DNA of 64,000 nt. It comes from Chromatiaceae bacterium. GTDB taxonomy: Bacteria; Pseudomonadota; Gammaproteobacteria; Chromatiales; Chromatiaceae. Within the stretch, counting starts at the first letter, position 1. Each line of letters starts with the position of its first letter. The position numbers and the translations under genes are program-made. Location of the stretch: NCBI GenBank assembly GCA_024235215.1, contig JACKMU010000006.1, forward strand, positions 1 through 64,000, in the 5' to 3' direction. The notes under the pieces were generated by a model, which saw only the letters and a program-made list of their open reading frames with translations, was not told the DNA's origin and did no database searches. Of this stretch, positions 26,490-35,696 are shown piece after piece.

Positions 26490-27626
26490 TTACTGATTGC
26501 CGGATGCCGACTCTCTCTTTCTGGCCTGGTCTTTGATCATAGCCGAAAGGCAGTGTTGAGTTGCATCAATGCGGGTTTTTGGGCGGTATTTTCCGTTCAG
26601 GAAAGCCCCTGGATATTGTGCGATATCTGGTGACTTCAGATAGTGTTTTTTGGAAAACTGGATGCGTTTCTGGTCAGGGAGAATCTGCAGACGCAGGTTC
26701 TTTTTCATCTCCTTATCCACCCGCAGGCTGACTTGCCGGGACAGTTGATCGTAATCTTTCTCCGCTTCAAGTACCGCAAGCCCCGCCAGCAATCCTTCGA
26801 CCGAATAACAGCTGTTGGACTTATGGTTGGTTTTTGGCCTTAACTCTTTCAGAAACAGCCTGACCTGCTCTGCAATGAATCTGGAAAACCGGGCGTCGCG
26901 GGTACTCCAATAACGGGTGGCAGCGGCCATCATACCCCAGTGAAAAAAGCCGATGTCAGGATTGGCTATGTAAAATTGCAGGAATCGATTGTCTGCCAGT
27001 TGCAGTGCTTTAGTCAGAGTCGCATCCATGCCGCTCCCAAGCTTATCCTGTAGAACCGCCAACGCCAGCCAGATTTCTCCATTGGAGTAAGCGGATTGCA
27101 GATTCGAACCGGGTTTGCTGGCGAATCCCCCGTTCTGTTGCTGCAGCGCCAATAATCCATTCAACCAGGCGCGTAATTGCCGGTCCGATTTCAGTTCCTG
27201 TTCATCGGCCGCGGAGTGCAGCGCCGCCAACACAGCCAATGCGGTTGCGCCGGCTTTGGCCTGATCCTGTTTCCCACCCAATGCCAGCAGTTTGCCTTCC
27301 CGCCATTCTATTACGTTGCGTTCAAAAGCTTTCCGTGCACGGTCGATGGCTCTGTGCGCAGCCGCTTTCTTTGAATATTGAAAATATTCTGCCAGGGCAA
27401 ACGCCGCCCCTGCCTGTCTCACAATATTGTCATGTAGGGAATCAGCGCCGCTGAGAAAGTCGTGCTCATAGACAAACAGACCGGAATCCAACTGCATTCT
27501 GAGCAACTGTTCCGCCGCCAGTTCTATCCTTGTATTGGCATCTATTTCCGCGCCGGCGTTAAAGCAAAAAACCATCAATAAAAGTGAGAGGCGCGAGAGG
27601 ATAGCGGGAAATGGTTTCCACAACAT
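26490..27626 (-). CDS. Secreted alpha/alpha-toroid protein (prenyltransferase/squalene-cyclase-like repeats)
   Basis: 378 aa from ATG at 27626 (MLWKPFPAIL...); the frame extends 26 codons upstream into the lipoprotein gene, but the hydrophobic segment after this Met is a proper signal peptide ending FNAGA. The body is helical with toroid-type repeats such as LLALQQQNGGFASKPGSN and NGEIWLALAVL, similar in style to squalene-cyclase and prenyltransferase-like (alpha/alpha)6 barrels. No catalytic residues can be assigned. It is the last gene of the sigma/anti-sigma operon, so it is probably an envelope effector of that regulon. Confidence 0.6.
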   Translation of the reverse strand: MLWKPFPAILSRLSLLLMVFCFNAGAEIDANTRIELAAEQLLRMQLDSGLFVYEHDFLSGADSLHDNIVRQAGAAFALAEYFQYSKKAAAHRAIDRARKAFERNVIEWREGKLLALGGKQDQAKAGATALAVLAALHSAADEQELKSDRQLRAWLNGLLALQQQNGGFASKPGSNLQSAYSNGEIWLALAVLQDKLGSGMDATLTKALQLADNRFLQFYIANPDIGFFHWGMMAAATRYWSTRDARFSRFIAEQVRLFLKELRPKTNHKSNSCYSVEGLLAGLAVLEAEKDYDQLSRQVSLRVDKEMKKNLRLQILPDQKRIQFSKKHYLKSPDIAQYPGAFLNGKYRPKTRIDATQHCLSAMIKDQARKRESASGNQ

Positions 27627-27652
27627 GCTTGATGAGATTTGAATGTGCTGTA

Positions 27653-28603
27653 TCAGAACGTCAATTCTCCACGATGAATGTCGATTTTCCTGGGAATACG
27701 CCATTTTCCTTCAGCATTGCGGCACGCAAGACCGGCACCCGATCTTACCGATCCTTTAACGCTCACCCTCATCAGGAAATTGCGACAGTAGAGACGGGTC
27801 CCCAATTTTCTGGTATGGGTGGGTGTGGTGTGAATACGCGTGTCACTGCGGCGACTCCACCAGCTTGTCGTAGTCCCGCTGGCCACTGTCTCCAGTGTAT
27901 TTTGAAAATGTTGCTGGAAGCGGCGCTCCGACGCACTGGAAAGCATGGATAGAGAGGGTCTGAATGCTACTAACTCAGTTTGTTTTGCCGGTTTGTGTGA
28001 GTATCCATCAGTGCGCAGTACGACCTGCTGGATATCAGGTGCGTAATAATAGGTGACATACTGTTTAATTTTATCACGGCTGTTCTTGCGCAGGCATTCT
28101 ACCCGGTAAGTTTCAAATTCTCCGGAAATCACCGCGACCGTCTGCATCCCCTCGACGGAACACTCCCAGTAGCTCCTGGGATTGGCGGCTTCTCCGTCCG
28201 CTGTTCCGGCGTTGGTTTTCACCACGCTGAACCTGGTTCGCTTGCCCACTGCCAACGGCCACAGGGACGTTTCCGGATGCAGCTTTACCACCTCGAAACT
28301 GGTCACACCATTGCGGCTACTGACCGATTTTGCGGGAAGAGTGAAATCATGGAAGCGGAGATATTGATACGAAGAACTGCGTCTTACATCGATCAGGCCA
28401 TTTTCAACGGCCGTAAACTTTTCCCGTCGGCCGTTGGCAAAGTAGTATCTGTCCCCTGCAATGGCGATACCCAGCGGCGCGGGAGGTAGATTCGTCAATT
28501 CCCGTCCCGGAGGCGTATACAGCGCACCGCCCATGCACCCCATCAGGCCACTGCTTAGAATGCAACCAAGTGCAGCCCTGAAATATCCCGTTGAAATCAT
28601 CAT
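27653..28603 (-). CDS. Envelope lipoprotein with surface-antigen-like C-terminal domain
   Basis: 316 aa from ATG at 28603 (MMISTGYFRAAL), preferred over a TTG four codons earlier because GGAA is spaced correctly before it. A short hydrophobic stretch ends in SGLMGC, a probable lipobox with modified Cys. The middle is beta-rich and unrecognised. The C-terminus (LYCRNFLMRVSV, then LACRNAEGKWRI) resembles the 17-kDa surface antigen/RT0821-type domain, whose marks are YCRxY and CRxxDGxW. The same signature closes the anti-sigma protein two positions upstream. It is the third gene of the operon and is probably exported to the outer membrane. Confidence 0.6.
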   Translation of the reverse strand: MMISTGYFRAALGCILSSGLMGCMGGALYTPPGRELTNLPPAPLGIAIAGDRYYFANGRREKFTAVENGLIDVRRSSSYQYLRFHDFTLPAKSVSSRNGVTSFEVVKLHPETSLWPLAVGKRTRFSVVKTNAGTADGEAANPRSYWECSVEGMQTVAVISGEFETYRVECLRKNSRDKIKQYVTYYYAPDIQQVVLRTDGYSHKPAKQTELVAFRPSLSMLSSASERRFQQHFQNTLETVASGTTTSWWSRRSDTRIHTTPTHTRKLGTRLYCRNFLMRVSVKGSVRSGAGLACRNAEGKWRIPRKIDIHRGELTF

Positions 28604-28669
28604 AAATAATTCCAAAAAAGTGCTTGTGAATCATATCGAGAAACAGCTGGAACAGAAATTCTCCGGAGG

Positions 28670-29374
28670 TTACATGGGTTGGGACTCCCCATTGAGAAGT
28701 ATCATTTTTGTTCTCCAAACCTCCTTTCCCTGGCGACAAGAAACCGCATGTCTCGATTCGCTCTTCTCATTTTGCACGATAACCTCCTTATACTCTCTGC
28801 AGTACTGGTTGTTATCCGTTCGCAGCGTTCGAATAGGCATCAGCTCGGCCTGGATGAAACCATTGTCGCTCTTCCATATTTTCGTCTGACCGCTGGGAAG
28901 ATACTCGAGAACCCGGTTTCTCTCACTCTCAACCGCTGCAAACGTGATCATTTTCTCTGCTTCCATTGCAAGCATTTGCTGCTGTATTTTATAGTCCAGC
29001 GATATTGTTCCCGCCTGATAACCGATGAACAGCAATATGATTGCAGCGGCGATAGCTGAATAGGGATGATTGGCGATTCCAATTCGCGTCAGCACTTTAC
29101 CGGCAGTTGCTTTCTCCTGATAATGTTTCAGCTGAACATCCAGTGCTTGTTGTGCATCGCGTGTCTCAGGCAAATTCAGGCCCGCATCCAAAGCCATGCG
29201 CGTCAAAGCATTCATTTTTTTTGCTTGAATCACATACCGCAGTGCTTCCGGGTCAAGTTGCAGAACCTCATCCATCTCCCGGCGGCTCTGTTCGTCAAGC
29301 TCCTGGTCGATATAAGCGCAAAGTAACTGCACCTCCAATTTTCCAACCCTATCATCGTTCTCATGTAAGCTCAT
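28670..29374 (-). CDS. Anti-sigma factor with single membrane helix and periplasmic surface-antigen-like domain
   Basis: 234 aa. The N-terminal ~85 residues are cytoplasmic helices like other anti-sigma domains (LLCAYIDQELDEQSRREMDEVL), without a HxxxCxxC zinc site. A membrane helix (YSAIAAAIILLFIGYQAG) lies at about residues 104-121. The periplasmic part ends NNQYCREYKEVIV, then VSCRQGKEVW, matching the surface-antigen-type domain found also in the lipoprotein encoded next. Its ATG overlaps the sigma gene stop (ATGA), so the two are translationally coupled. It should hold the sigma factor at the membrane until an envelope signal releases it. Confidence 0.75.
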   Translation of the reverse strand: MSLHENDDRVGKLEVQLLCAYIDQELDEQSRREMDEVLQLDPEALRYVIQAKKMNALTRMALDAGLNLPETRDAQQALDVQLKHYQEKATAGKVLTRIGIANHPYSAIAAAIILLFIGYQAGTISLDYKIQQQMLAMEAEKMITFAAVESERNRVLEYLPSGQTKIWKSDNGFIQAELMPIRTLRTDNNQYCREYKEVIVQNEKSESRHAVSCRQGKEVWRTKMILLNGESQPM

Positions 29375-29895
29375 TTTGCACCACCATCAGCGACCACCTC
29401 TTTTGGGGCGCTGTATTCAGAATAGCTGCCCAGCAATCTATTCCTTGCTCTGGCCAGTCGACTGGTTACAGTCCCGATGGGAAGTTCGAGTATCTCGGAC
29501 GCTTCCCGATAGGAGTATCCCTCCACTCCGACCAGCAGCAGTACTTCACGCTGCTCAATCGGCAACCGATTGATCAAATCCCGAACATGAGCCAGTGTAA
29601 TGAGTGTCTCGATCTGGGCCGTTCCATCGTTCCCGCCTCTACTGAACTCTTTGGCCCGCTCATGGTACCGATCGCGAATATCCTCTTTCCTGATCAGGTC
29701 TATATGAAGATTTCTTACTATTTTGAACAGCCATTGTTCCGCATACTGCTCCTGAGAACCTTTAGACGATAGAAGACGGGTGAAAGCCTCCTGTACCAGA
29801 TCTTCTGCCACTGTCGCCGATCCACACAAGCCGTAGGCAAACCGTCTCAATTTCGGCAGGAACAATTTGAATTTTTCAACGTATTCTTCTTGCAA
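29371..29895 (-). CDS. ECF-type RNA polymerase sigma factor
   Basis: 174 aa, starting at a TTG at 29895 seven bases after GGAGGG. Region 2 is LRRFAYGLCGSATVAEDLVQEAF with YAEQWLFKIVRNLHIDLIRK; region 4 is LINRLPIEQREVLLLVGVEG followed by SYREASEILELPIGTVTSRL (the helix-turn-helix for the -35 element). Regions 1.1 and 3 are absent, as in all ECF sigma factors. The operon order sigma, anti-sigma, lipoprotein, toroid protein implies control by an envelope signal. It is divergent from the poly-Asp gene, a plausible target. Confidence 0.95.
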   Translation of the reverse strand: MQEEYVEKFKLFLPKLRRFAYGLCGSATVAEDLVQEAFTRLLSSKGSQEQYAEQWLFKIVRNLHIDLIRKEDIRDRYHERAKEFSRGGNDGTAQIETLITLAHVRDLINRLPIEQREVLLLVGVEGYSYREASEILELPIGTVTSRLARARNRLLGSYSEYSAPKEVVADGGAK

Positions 29896-30137
29896 TAATC
29901 ACCCTCCGCATGATGCTGATACATTCATAACGGTTTACCTGTAGGTTTTATTCCGGTTTTAGGTACATTATTTCAGATCTCTTCCGACAACCCTCTTTAT
30001 TGGTCGGTACAGCGCTATGTTATAGTCGGCGAGTAGACTGGAGACAGAATTTAATGATTGGAGGATGGATTAGTTCCACCCTTTGGGACGTTATATAGGG
30101 CAGAGTATTTGAAAAAATCCAGTTTCCGGAGTCAAAC

Positions 30138-30644
<507 letters not shown>

Positions 30645-30803
30645 ATCATTCACCCAGTGCTTAAAGGGTTCGATGACAGATGAGAATTATTGCCTTTGGC
30701 ATTTGCCACCGTGTTTTTACGGGATGGGTGTATACCATTAACTGAGGCGTCTGGAATTTACGCTACCCGTATGCCGGGACGGGGAGCGCAGGCGGGAATC
30801 GCT

Positions 30804-30866
30804 AACAGAGTGATCGCTGAAAACGTGGATGCGTTTACCGCTCAAATGGTAAGTCGTTTTATTTGA
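30804..30866 (+). pseudogene. Duplicated 3' end of the radical SAM gene
   Basis: 57 of 63 bases, ending at the stop codon, match positions 20653-20715 of the radical SAM gene; the encoded tail is NRVIAENVDAFTAQMVSRFI against NSVTAENVDEFTAQMVSRFI. The upstream sequence (30770-30803) is only faintly similar and no start or core domain is present. It is a remnant of a paralogue or a transposed fragment, lying 7 bases from the stop of the oppositely oriented SDR gene. Confidence 0.85.
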
Positions 30867-30873
30867 GACAGCG

Positions 30874-31677
30874 TCATGTCCGATAGGCTTGGCAGCGGGA
30901 ATAGAGGGCAGCAATCGCGTCCCGGTCCCGGGAAAAGACGCAACTGCTCAAGCGCTGCTGTTCGAAGTAGCGACCGCTATAACGGCCGCCCTCCTCTCCG
31001 ATCGCCAGCCACACCGGGGTCTTCGCTCCCTGATCAGGCGTCTCATGTCCGGTGAAACCCAGATTGTTACTGAGCCTGGAATCGACATCGCCGGGATGGC
31101 AGGTATTGACGTTGATGCCCTGCGCCTTCAGCTGCTCGGCGAACGCGACGGTTAGCATACGGTCAGCCTGTTTGGACTGCCGGTAGGCTGCATCATTCTG
31201 GTATCCCCTGCGTTCGAACTCCAGATCGTCGAGTTCGAGCCCTCCCGCCCAGTAGCTGGCGACATTGATGATGCGGGGATCCAGCCCCTCCGAGAGCTTT
31301 TGTGTGAACGCCGCTATCATCCAGAAATAACCGAGCACGTTGGTCGCGAACTGCAGTTCGATCCCTTCCGGCGTGTGCGACAGCACGCGTGGTGTAACCG
31401 CCGCGTTATTGATCAACACATCCAGTGGACCGACCCAGTTGTGTGCCAAGGTCTGGATTTCGCTGTGCCGCGAAAGATCCGCCAACGCAACACGCACCCG
31501 TCGGTTGCCGGTATCCTGGATAATGTTTCCGGCACAGCGGTCAGCCTGTTCCGGATCACGGCATATCAGCACGACTTCGTAACCCGGAACGGCGGCGATC
31601 TGGCGGGCGATGGCGCTGCCGATAGCACCGGTGGCACCGGTTACCGCGACGACGCGCGTACGCTGCTCCCTGTTCAT
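30874..31677 (-). CDS. Short-chain dehydrogenase/reductase
   Basis: 267 aa. The Rossmann dinucleotide motif is TGATGAIGSAIA (TGxxGxxG type), with the adenine-site DLSRH, the NNAA motif in VLINNAAV, and the catalytic Ser-Tyr-Lys as NVASYWAG and YRQSKQADRM. It resembles the retinol-dehydrogenase-like or protochlorophyllide-reductase-like classical SDRs. The basic Arg after the second beta strand (LICRDPEQ) favours NADP(H). The substrate is unknown. It is a single gene. Confidence 0.92.
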   Translation of the reverse strand: MNREQRTRVVAVTGATGAIGSAIARQIAAVPGYEVVLICRDPEQADRCAGNIIQDTGNRRVRVALADLSRHSEIQTLAHNWVGPLDVLINNAAVTPRVLSHTPEGIELQFATNVLGYFWMIAAFTQKLSEGLDPRIINVASYWAGGLELDDLEFERRGYQNDAAYRQSKQADRMLTVAFAEQLKAQGINVNTCHPGDVDSRLSNNLGFTGHETPDQGAKTPVWLAIGEEGGRYSGRYFEQQRLSSCVFSRDRDAIAALYSRCQAYRT

Positions 31678-31851
31678 GGAGATCCACCCCCCTGGTATCC
31701 GCTATGCGGTGATCCGGCTGCATCAGTCGACTGCACTCGTGCGCCGGTGGATCACGATTGATCGCATTTACCGCAAATCTTGTATGGGAGCGCAGTAGGG
31801 GATACGAACAGCCGTACCCGGGTCCGATCACCCCGATCTGTTTTTTCCGGT

Positions 31852-32529
31852 TTATCGCCCCATGCCAAATCCGCTGCTGCCGGGTGTAGAGGGACCATAG
31901 CCCGGTGTGCCGTATCTCGGCATTCCCCAACCCTGGCCTGGCATGCCGGGCTGATTCGGCGCCGGATCGGCGCCTTGTGCAGGATCCGCCCAACCTCCCG
32001 GCGCATTGTAGCCCGGATAGCCATACCCCTGTCCGGGATAGTCGCGATAACCATAACCGCTGCTTGGCTGGCGGTAGCCGGGTGCACCGGCACCATAGCC
32101 GCCGCCCTGCGGAGGTGTTCCGCTATTCCCGTATTCCGGTCCACCACTGGCACCGTATCCCGGTCCGAAGCCGGGAGCCGTCCCCATGGGTCCATAACCC
32201 GGCCCTGGACCATAATCCCCGCCCGGATAACCGCGTCTGTTGCCCATACCCATGCCGCTTGAGCCATCGCGTGTAGCGTCGTAATCCGGACGATTGCCGG
32301 CAGCGGAACCGTCCCTGCGCGGATAACCCCCGTCTCTCCCCATGCCAAAACCGCTGTGGCGTCCCGGTCCGCGATTCCGATATCTGTCATAAGCGGAGTC
32401 GCCCGGGTCTTGCCGGTTTCCACTGTTGCCAAAACCGAAGGCAGCCACCTGACCCGGTAGCGCGGCGAGTACAACCGACAACGCCACAGCGGTAGTCAGT
32501 CCAGAGACGAACATCGACCTTTTTCTCAT
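31852..32529 (-). CDS. Gly/Tyr/Pro-rich secreted protein, sulfur-globule-protein-like composition
   Basis: 225 aa from ATG at 32529 (MRKRSMFVSGL), chosen because GGGAGGAGAA precedes it directly; the frame extends eight codons further. A signal peptide ends at GQVAAFG. The mature part is low-complexity, with repeated GYG, GYGP, PGYG and GMG units and no Cys. Sulfur globule envelope proteins of purple sulfur bacteria are small, exported, and Gly/Tyr-rich, but this protein is longer and richer in Pro. It could equally be a generic outer-surface glycine-rich protein. The call rests on composition and signal peptide only. Confidence 0.5.
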   Translation of the reverse strand: MRKRSMFVSGLTTAVALSVVLAALPGQVAAFGFGNSGNRQDPGDSAYDRYRNRGPGRHSGFGMGRDGGYPRRDGSAAGNRPDYDATRDGSSGMGMGNRRGYPGGDYGPGPGYGPMGTAPGFGPGYGASGGPEYGNSGTPPQGGGYGAGAPGYRQPSSGYGYRDYPGQGYGYPGYNAPGGWADPAQGADPAPNQPGMPGQGWGMPRYGTPGYGPSTPGSSGFGMGR

Positions 32530-32568
32530 TTCTCCTCCCAAAATTTTCATCATTGTATTCCCGATTGC

Positions 32569-32734
32569 TAGGAGCCTGTCGGACTATGGGGGGTCGTAGC
32601 GAGGGAGTGGGAGAGCGAGGCCAAATGGTTCCCGATTTGAGGCGCATAGTGGGCCTATGTAACGAAAATCGGGGAAAATTTGGACCGCTCTCCCACTTCC
32701 GCAGTAGAAACATCCATAGTCCGACAGGCTCCTA
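32569..32734. mobile_element. 166-bp palindromic MITE-like element
   Basis: 20-bp perfect terminal inverted repeats TAGGAGCCTGTCGGACTATG (32569-32588) and its complement (32715-32734). Inside, AGTGGGAGAGCG (32606-32617) pairs with CGCTCTCCCACT (32686-32697), and a small apex hairpin CATAG/CTATG lies at 32645-32659, so the whole can fold as one long hairpin. It codes for nothing. A solo copy of one end occurs at 60774-60793. The outer TA could be a target duplication; no longer duplication is visible. Confidence 0.82.
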
Positions 32735-33112
32735 AAGCCCCCGGAGATGCACTTACTGCCAGCCAGCGCAGGAATCTGCTGGCCGAGCGCAACCGCCAGC
32801 ATAGCAGTCGCGGTGAGGCATGCACAGGCCAATCTCACCACTATCGTCGAAAAGTGTCTGATCCCGGATTTCTGGACAGTCGTTCAAGTTGCAATCTCTT
32901 CGGACGATACCCTTCGCTGGGGAATAAATCGAATGGAACCAACCTGAGTTGAAGCCGTTGTGAACGGTTGGTTTTACTCTCCAGCGCCACGCAGTCAGGG
33001 CGCCAATCTCATGACGTGATCAAGTGCCTGGAGGTTTGCCAGGCCGCGCTTGTTGGCACCATACAATGCGTAGCAGTTCCACAAAAAAACAAGAAACTAA
33101 AGGAGAATACCG
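32735..33112. other. Intergenic region upstream of chemoreceptor gene
   Basis: No gene-like frame. The ribosome site AAAGGAG lies just before the chemoreceptor ATG, at about 33099-33105. The promoter presumably lies here; none was identified. Confidence 0.4.
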
Positions 33113-35272
33113 ATGAGTTTTCTTAGTCATCTTAAAATCATCCACAAGATGGCGCTGGGAGCGCTGATTCTGCTGATACTCGTATTGGTCGGCAGCCTGT
33201 TGGGATTCCGTGGGATGGATTCGTTCGATGACGCCCTGCGGCAGATCACGCGTCAGGATGCTCCGGCGGCGATCGCGATCGAGGGGTTGATTTCTTCACT
33301 GAAGGAGTCTCGCATCAATCTGACTACTTTTCGCGGTGCAAGCCGTGTGATTGGCGCCAGCACCGAAGAGATTGCTGGAACCGATCAGTTGATCGCCCGT
33401 TACCAGGCATCTGTCGCAGCCTTCGACGCCCGCGTCGAGGAGATCTCGAACATCGGACAGGGGTCAGACAATGCTGCGCAGTCGTCAAAAAGTAGCGACA
33501 TAGTCTACCTCGTACGGGAGATCGACCGCATCCACGACGAGGAGTTTCAACCCACGGCGGCGCGGATGTTCGAGCTGGGCAAGTCGGGCATCGCCCAAAA
33601 GCGGCAATTGAACGAGGAGATGGCCAGGATGGAAGCGGCACATGAACGCGTCATGGCTGCCGCCGATGATTTCGAGACCACAATGAAACAGCGTGTCGCC
33701 GAGCGGTCGGGGAACGCCTATGCCGTTGATGAACTGCTGGCGGTCATGCATGACAATGTGCCGCTGATCGACAGCGCCATGGAAATGAAAGTATCCGCTC
33801 TTGAACTGCGGATCACCTTGGAAGAGATCGTGCAGCAGTCGGATCTCGCCTCGGTACTGGTACTGGAGGAGGCGTATCAGCTGGCATCGGCAGGCTGGGA
33901 AGCTATCTTAGCCACTCTCCGTCAGGGTGGGGAGATCGACGGCAGCAGCGTGCGTGCCATCGAAGAGAGCACACTATTGGTGAAACTGGGCACCGCCGAA
34001 TCGGCTTTGCAGCAGCTCAAGCAGTCCGGCGGCGCACTTATTGCCTTGCAGAAAAGCCTGATCAAGGGTGCGCAGGAAGCGACGGACACTGCGCGCAGAC
34101 TCCATGATATTCGCGACCAGGTGGAAGGGATCGCCAATGCAGCGCAGAAGCTCAGCCAAGAGTCGATGGCGGTTGGGGTCGCCAACGTGGATTCGATGTA
34201 CTCGGACCAGAAGATGCATCAGGTGGGAATCCTGGTGGTGTTACTGATCGTGATGTCCCTGGTCGCCGGGTGGGTCACCCGCTCCATCACCCAGCCTGTC
34301 AAGCGTAGCGTCGCGCTCGTCAACGACCTTGCCAGCGGCAACCTGACTCACCAGGTCGATGCCATCAGCAACGACGAGATTGGCTACCTGATCAAGCAGA
34401 TGAATGTGATGTCCGCCAGTTTGCGCCGCATGGTGGGAGAGATCCGCGGTCATGCCGAGCAGGTTGCGTCGGCTTCCAAAGAGCTCTCGGCAGCCACCGA
34501 TGCGTCAAAAAACGCGATCAAGGCGCAGGCGGTGGACACGAACCAGGTCGCCACCGCCGCCAGGGAGCTGGCTGCCACGGTACACGATGTGGCGCGGAAC
34601 ACCACGGAAGCGGCGAGCGCCGCGCAGACTGCGATGGCTGAAGTCCGAACCGGCCACGCCGTAGTGGCCGACGCCAAAGCCGCCATTGAAACCCTGTCCC
34701 ACTCTGTGCAGCGGGGATCCGAAGTCATGGCTCAGTTGTCGGTGGATGCGGAGAGGATCGGACACGTGGTGGAGGTGATCCGAGGTATTGCGGAACAGAC
34801 CAATCTACTCGCTCTGAATGCCGCGATCGAGGCGGCCCGGGCGGGTGAGCAGGGCCGGGGTTTCGCCGTGGTGGCGGACGAGGTGCGTTCTCTGGCCAGT
34901 CGTACCCAGGAGTCCACCGAAGAGATCGAAGCGATGATCCGCAGCCTGCAGCAGGCGTCGCAACAAGCCGCGACAGCCATGCAGGACGGCAGCGTTCACG
35001 CGGCAGAAAGTGTCGAACAGGCAGCACGTGTGCGTTCATCGCTGGAGCAGATCACCCATGCCATCGGCGTGATCAACGACCTGAACGCTCAGATCGCGAC
35101 GGCAGCCGAGGAACAAAGTGCGGCAGCGGAAGGGATCAGCCATAGTGTGACCGGGATCAACCAGGCCAGTGACGAAACCGTGACCGCTGCCGACCAGACC
35201 AGCGCGGCGAGCCGCGAACTCAGCCAACTGGCGGCCCAACTGCAACGCAGCGTGAGCGGTTTTCGCGTTTGA
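33113..35272 (+). CDS. Methyl-accepting chemotaxis protein
   Basis: 719 aa. An N-terminal helix (MALGALILLILVLVGSLLGF), a periplasmic helical-bundle sensor domain of about 330 residues, and a second helix (VGILVVLLIVMSLVAGWVT) precede a HAMP domain. The signalling domain carries the hairpin tip IAEQTNLLALNAAIEAARAG followed by EQGRGFAVVADEVRSLASRT. It would control CheA via CheW; no che genes are in the window. The sensor domain is helical (4HB-like), and its ligand is unknown. A 424-base gap separates it from the next gene. Confidence 0.95.
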   Translation: MSFLSHLKIIHKMALGALILLILVLVGSLLGFRGMDSFDDALRQITRQDAPAAIAIEGLISSLKESRINLTTFRGASRVIGASTEEIAGTDQLIARYQASVAAFDARVEEISNIGQGSDNAAQSSKSSDIVYLVREIDRIHDEEFQPTAARMFELGKSGIAQKRQLNEEMARMEAAHERVMAAADDFETTMKQRVAERSGNAYAVDELLAVMHDNVPLIDSAMEMKVSALELRITLEEIVQQSDLASVLVLEEAYQLASAGWEAILATLRQGGEIDGSSVRAIEESTLLVKLGTAESALQQLKQSGGALIALQKSLIKGAQEATDTARRLHDIRDQVEGIANAAQKLSQESMAVGVANVDSMYSDQKMHQVGILVVLLIVMSLVAGWVTRSITQPVKRSVALVNDLASGNLTHQVDAISNDEIGYLIKQMNVMSASLRRMVGEIRGHAEQVASASKELSAATDASKNAIKAQAVDTNQVATAARELAATVHDVARNTTEAASAAQTAMAEVRTGHAVVADAKAAIETLSHSVQRGSEVMAQLSVDAERIGHVVEVIRGIAEQTNLLALNAAIEAARAGEQGRGFAVVADEVRSLASRTQESTEEIEAMIRSLQQASQQAATAMQDGSVHAAESVEQAARVRSSLEQITHAIGVINDLNAQIATAAEEQSAAAEGISHSVTGINQASDETVTAADQTSAASRELSQLAAQLQRSVSGFRV

Positions 35273-35696
35273 GCCAACTGCTGGCCAACCACCTAGGTCT
35301 TCGGCGTCAGACCGGAACCAACGCAGCTAACTCCCCGGACGGCTGGGGATGGCGCAGGATTTTCAGCCTCCCCGCCGCGGTGCGCTGCGCCATGCACCCG
35401 TGCTGCGACAGCATCACCCGCACTCATCGCCAACCAGAGACGCTGCGCGAACAAATTCGGCGATGTCGCTGATTGCCCAAGCCTCCTCGATACGCCAGAA
35501 TTCATCAGAATGTATCGCGTTCCACATGCTCCAAACCATGCCGTGACGCGGATTCCGGCCGCTGTTCCAGGGGTTTGAGAACACGACGGTTTTTCGCTAC
35601 TTTGGGGATTGACAAAAGATATCGTTTATTCCGACTATCCTCACTATCGGCGTTATCTGGGCTGCAGGCACGAACGGGACGGGACAGACCAGGATC
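35273..35696. other. Intergenic region upstream of the pseudo-PBP operon
   Basis: No reading frame here resembles a known protein. The promoter of the five-gene cluster beginning at 35697 should lie in this stretch; no operator or sigma-specific element was recognised. Confidence 0.4.
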
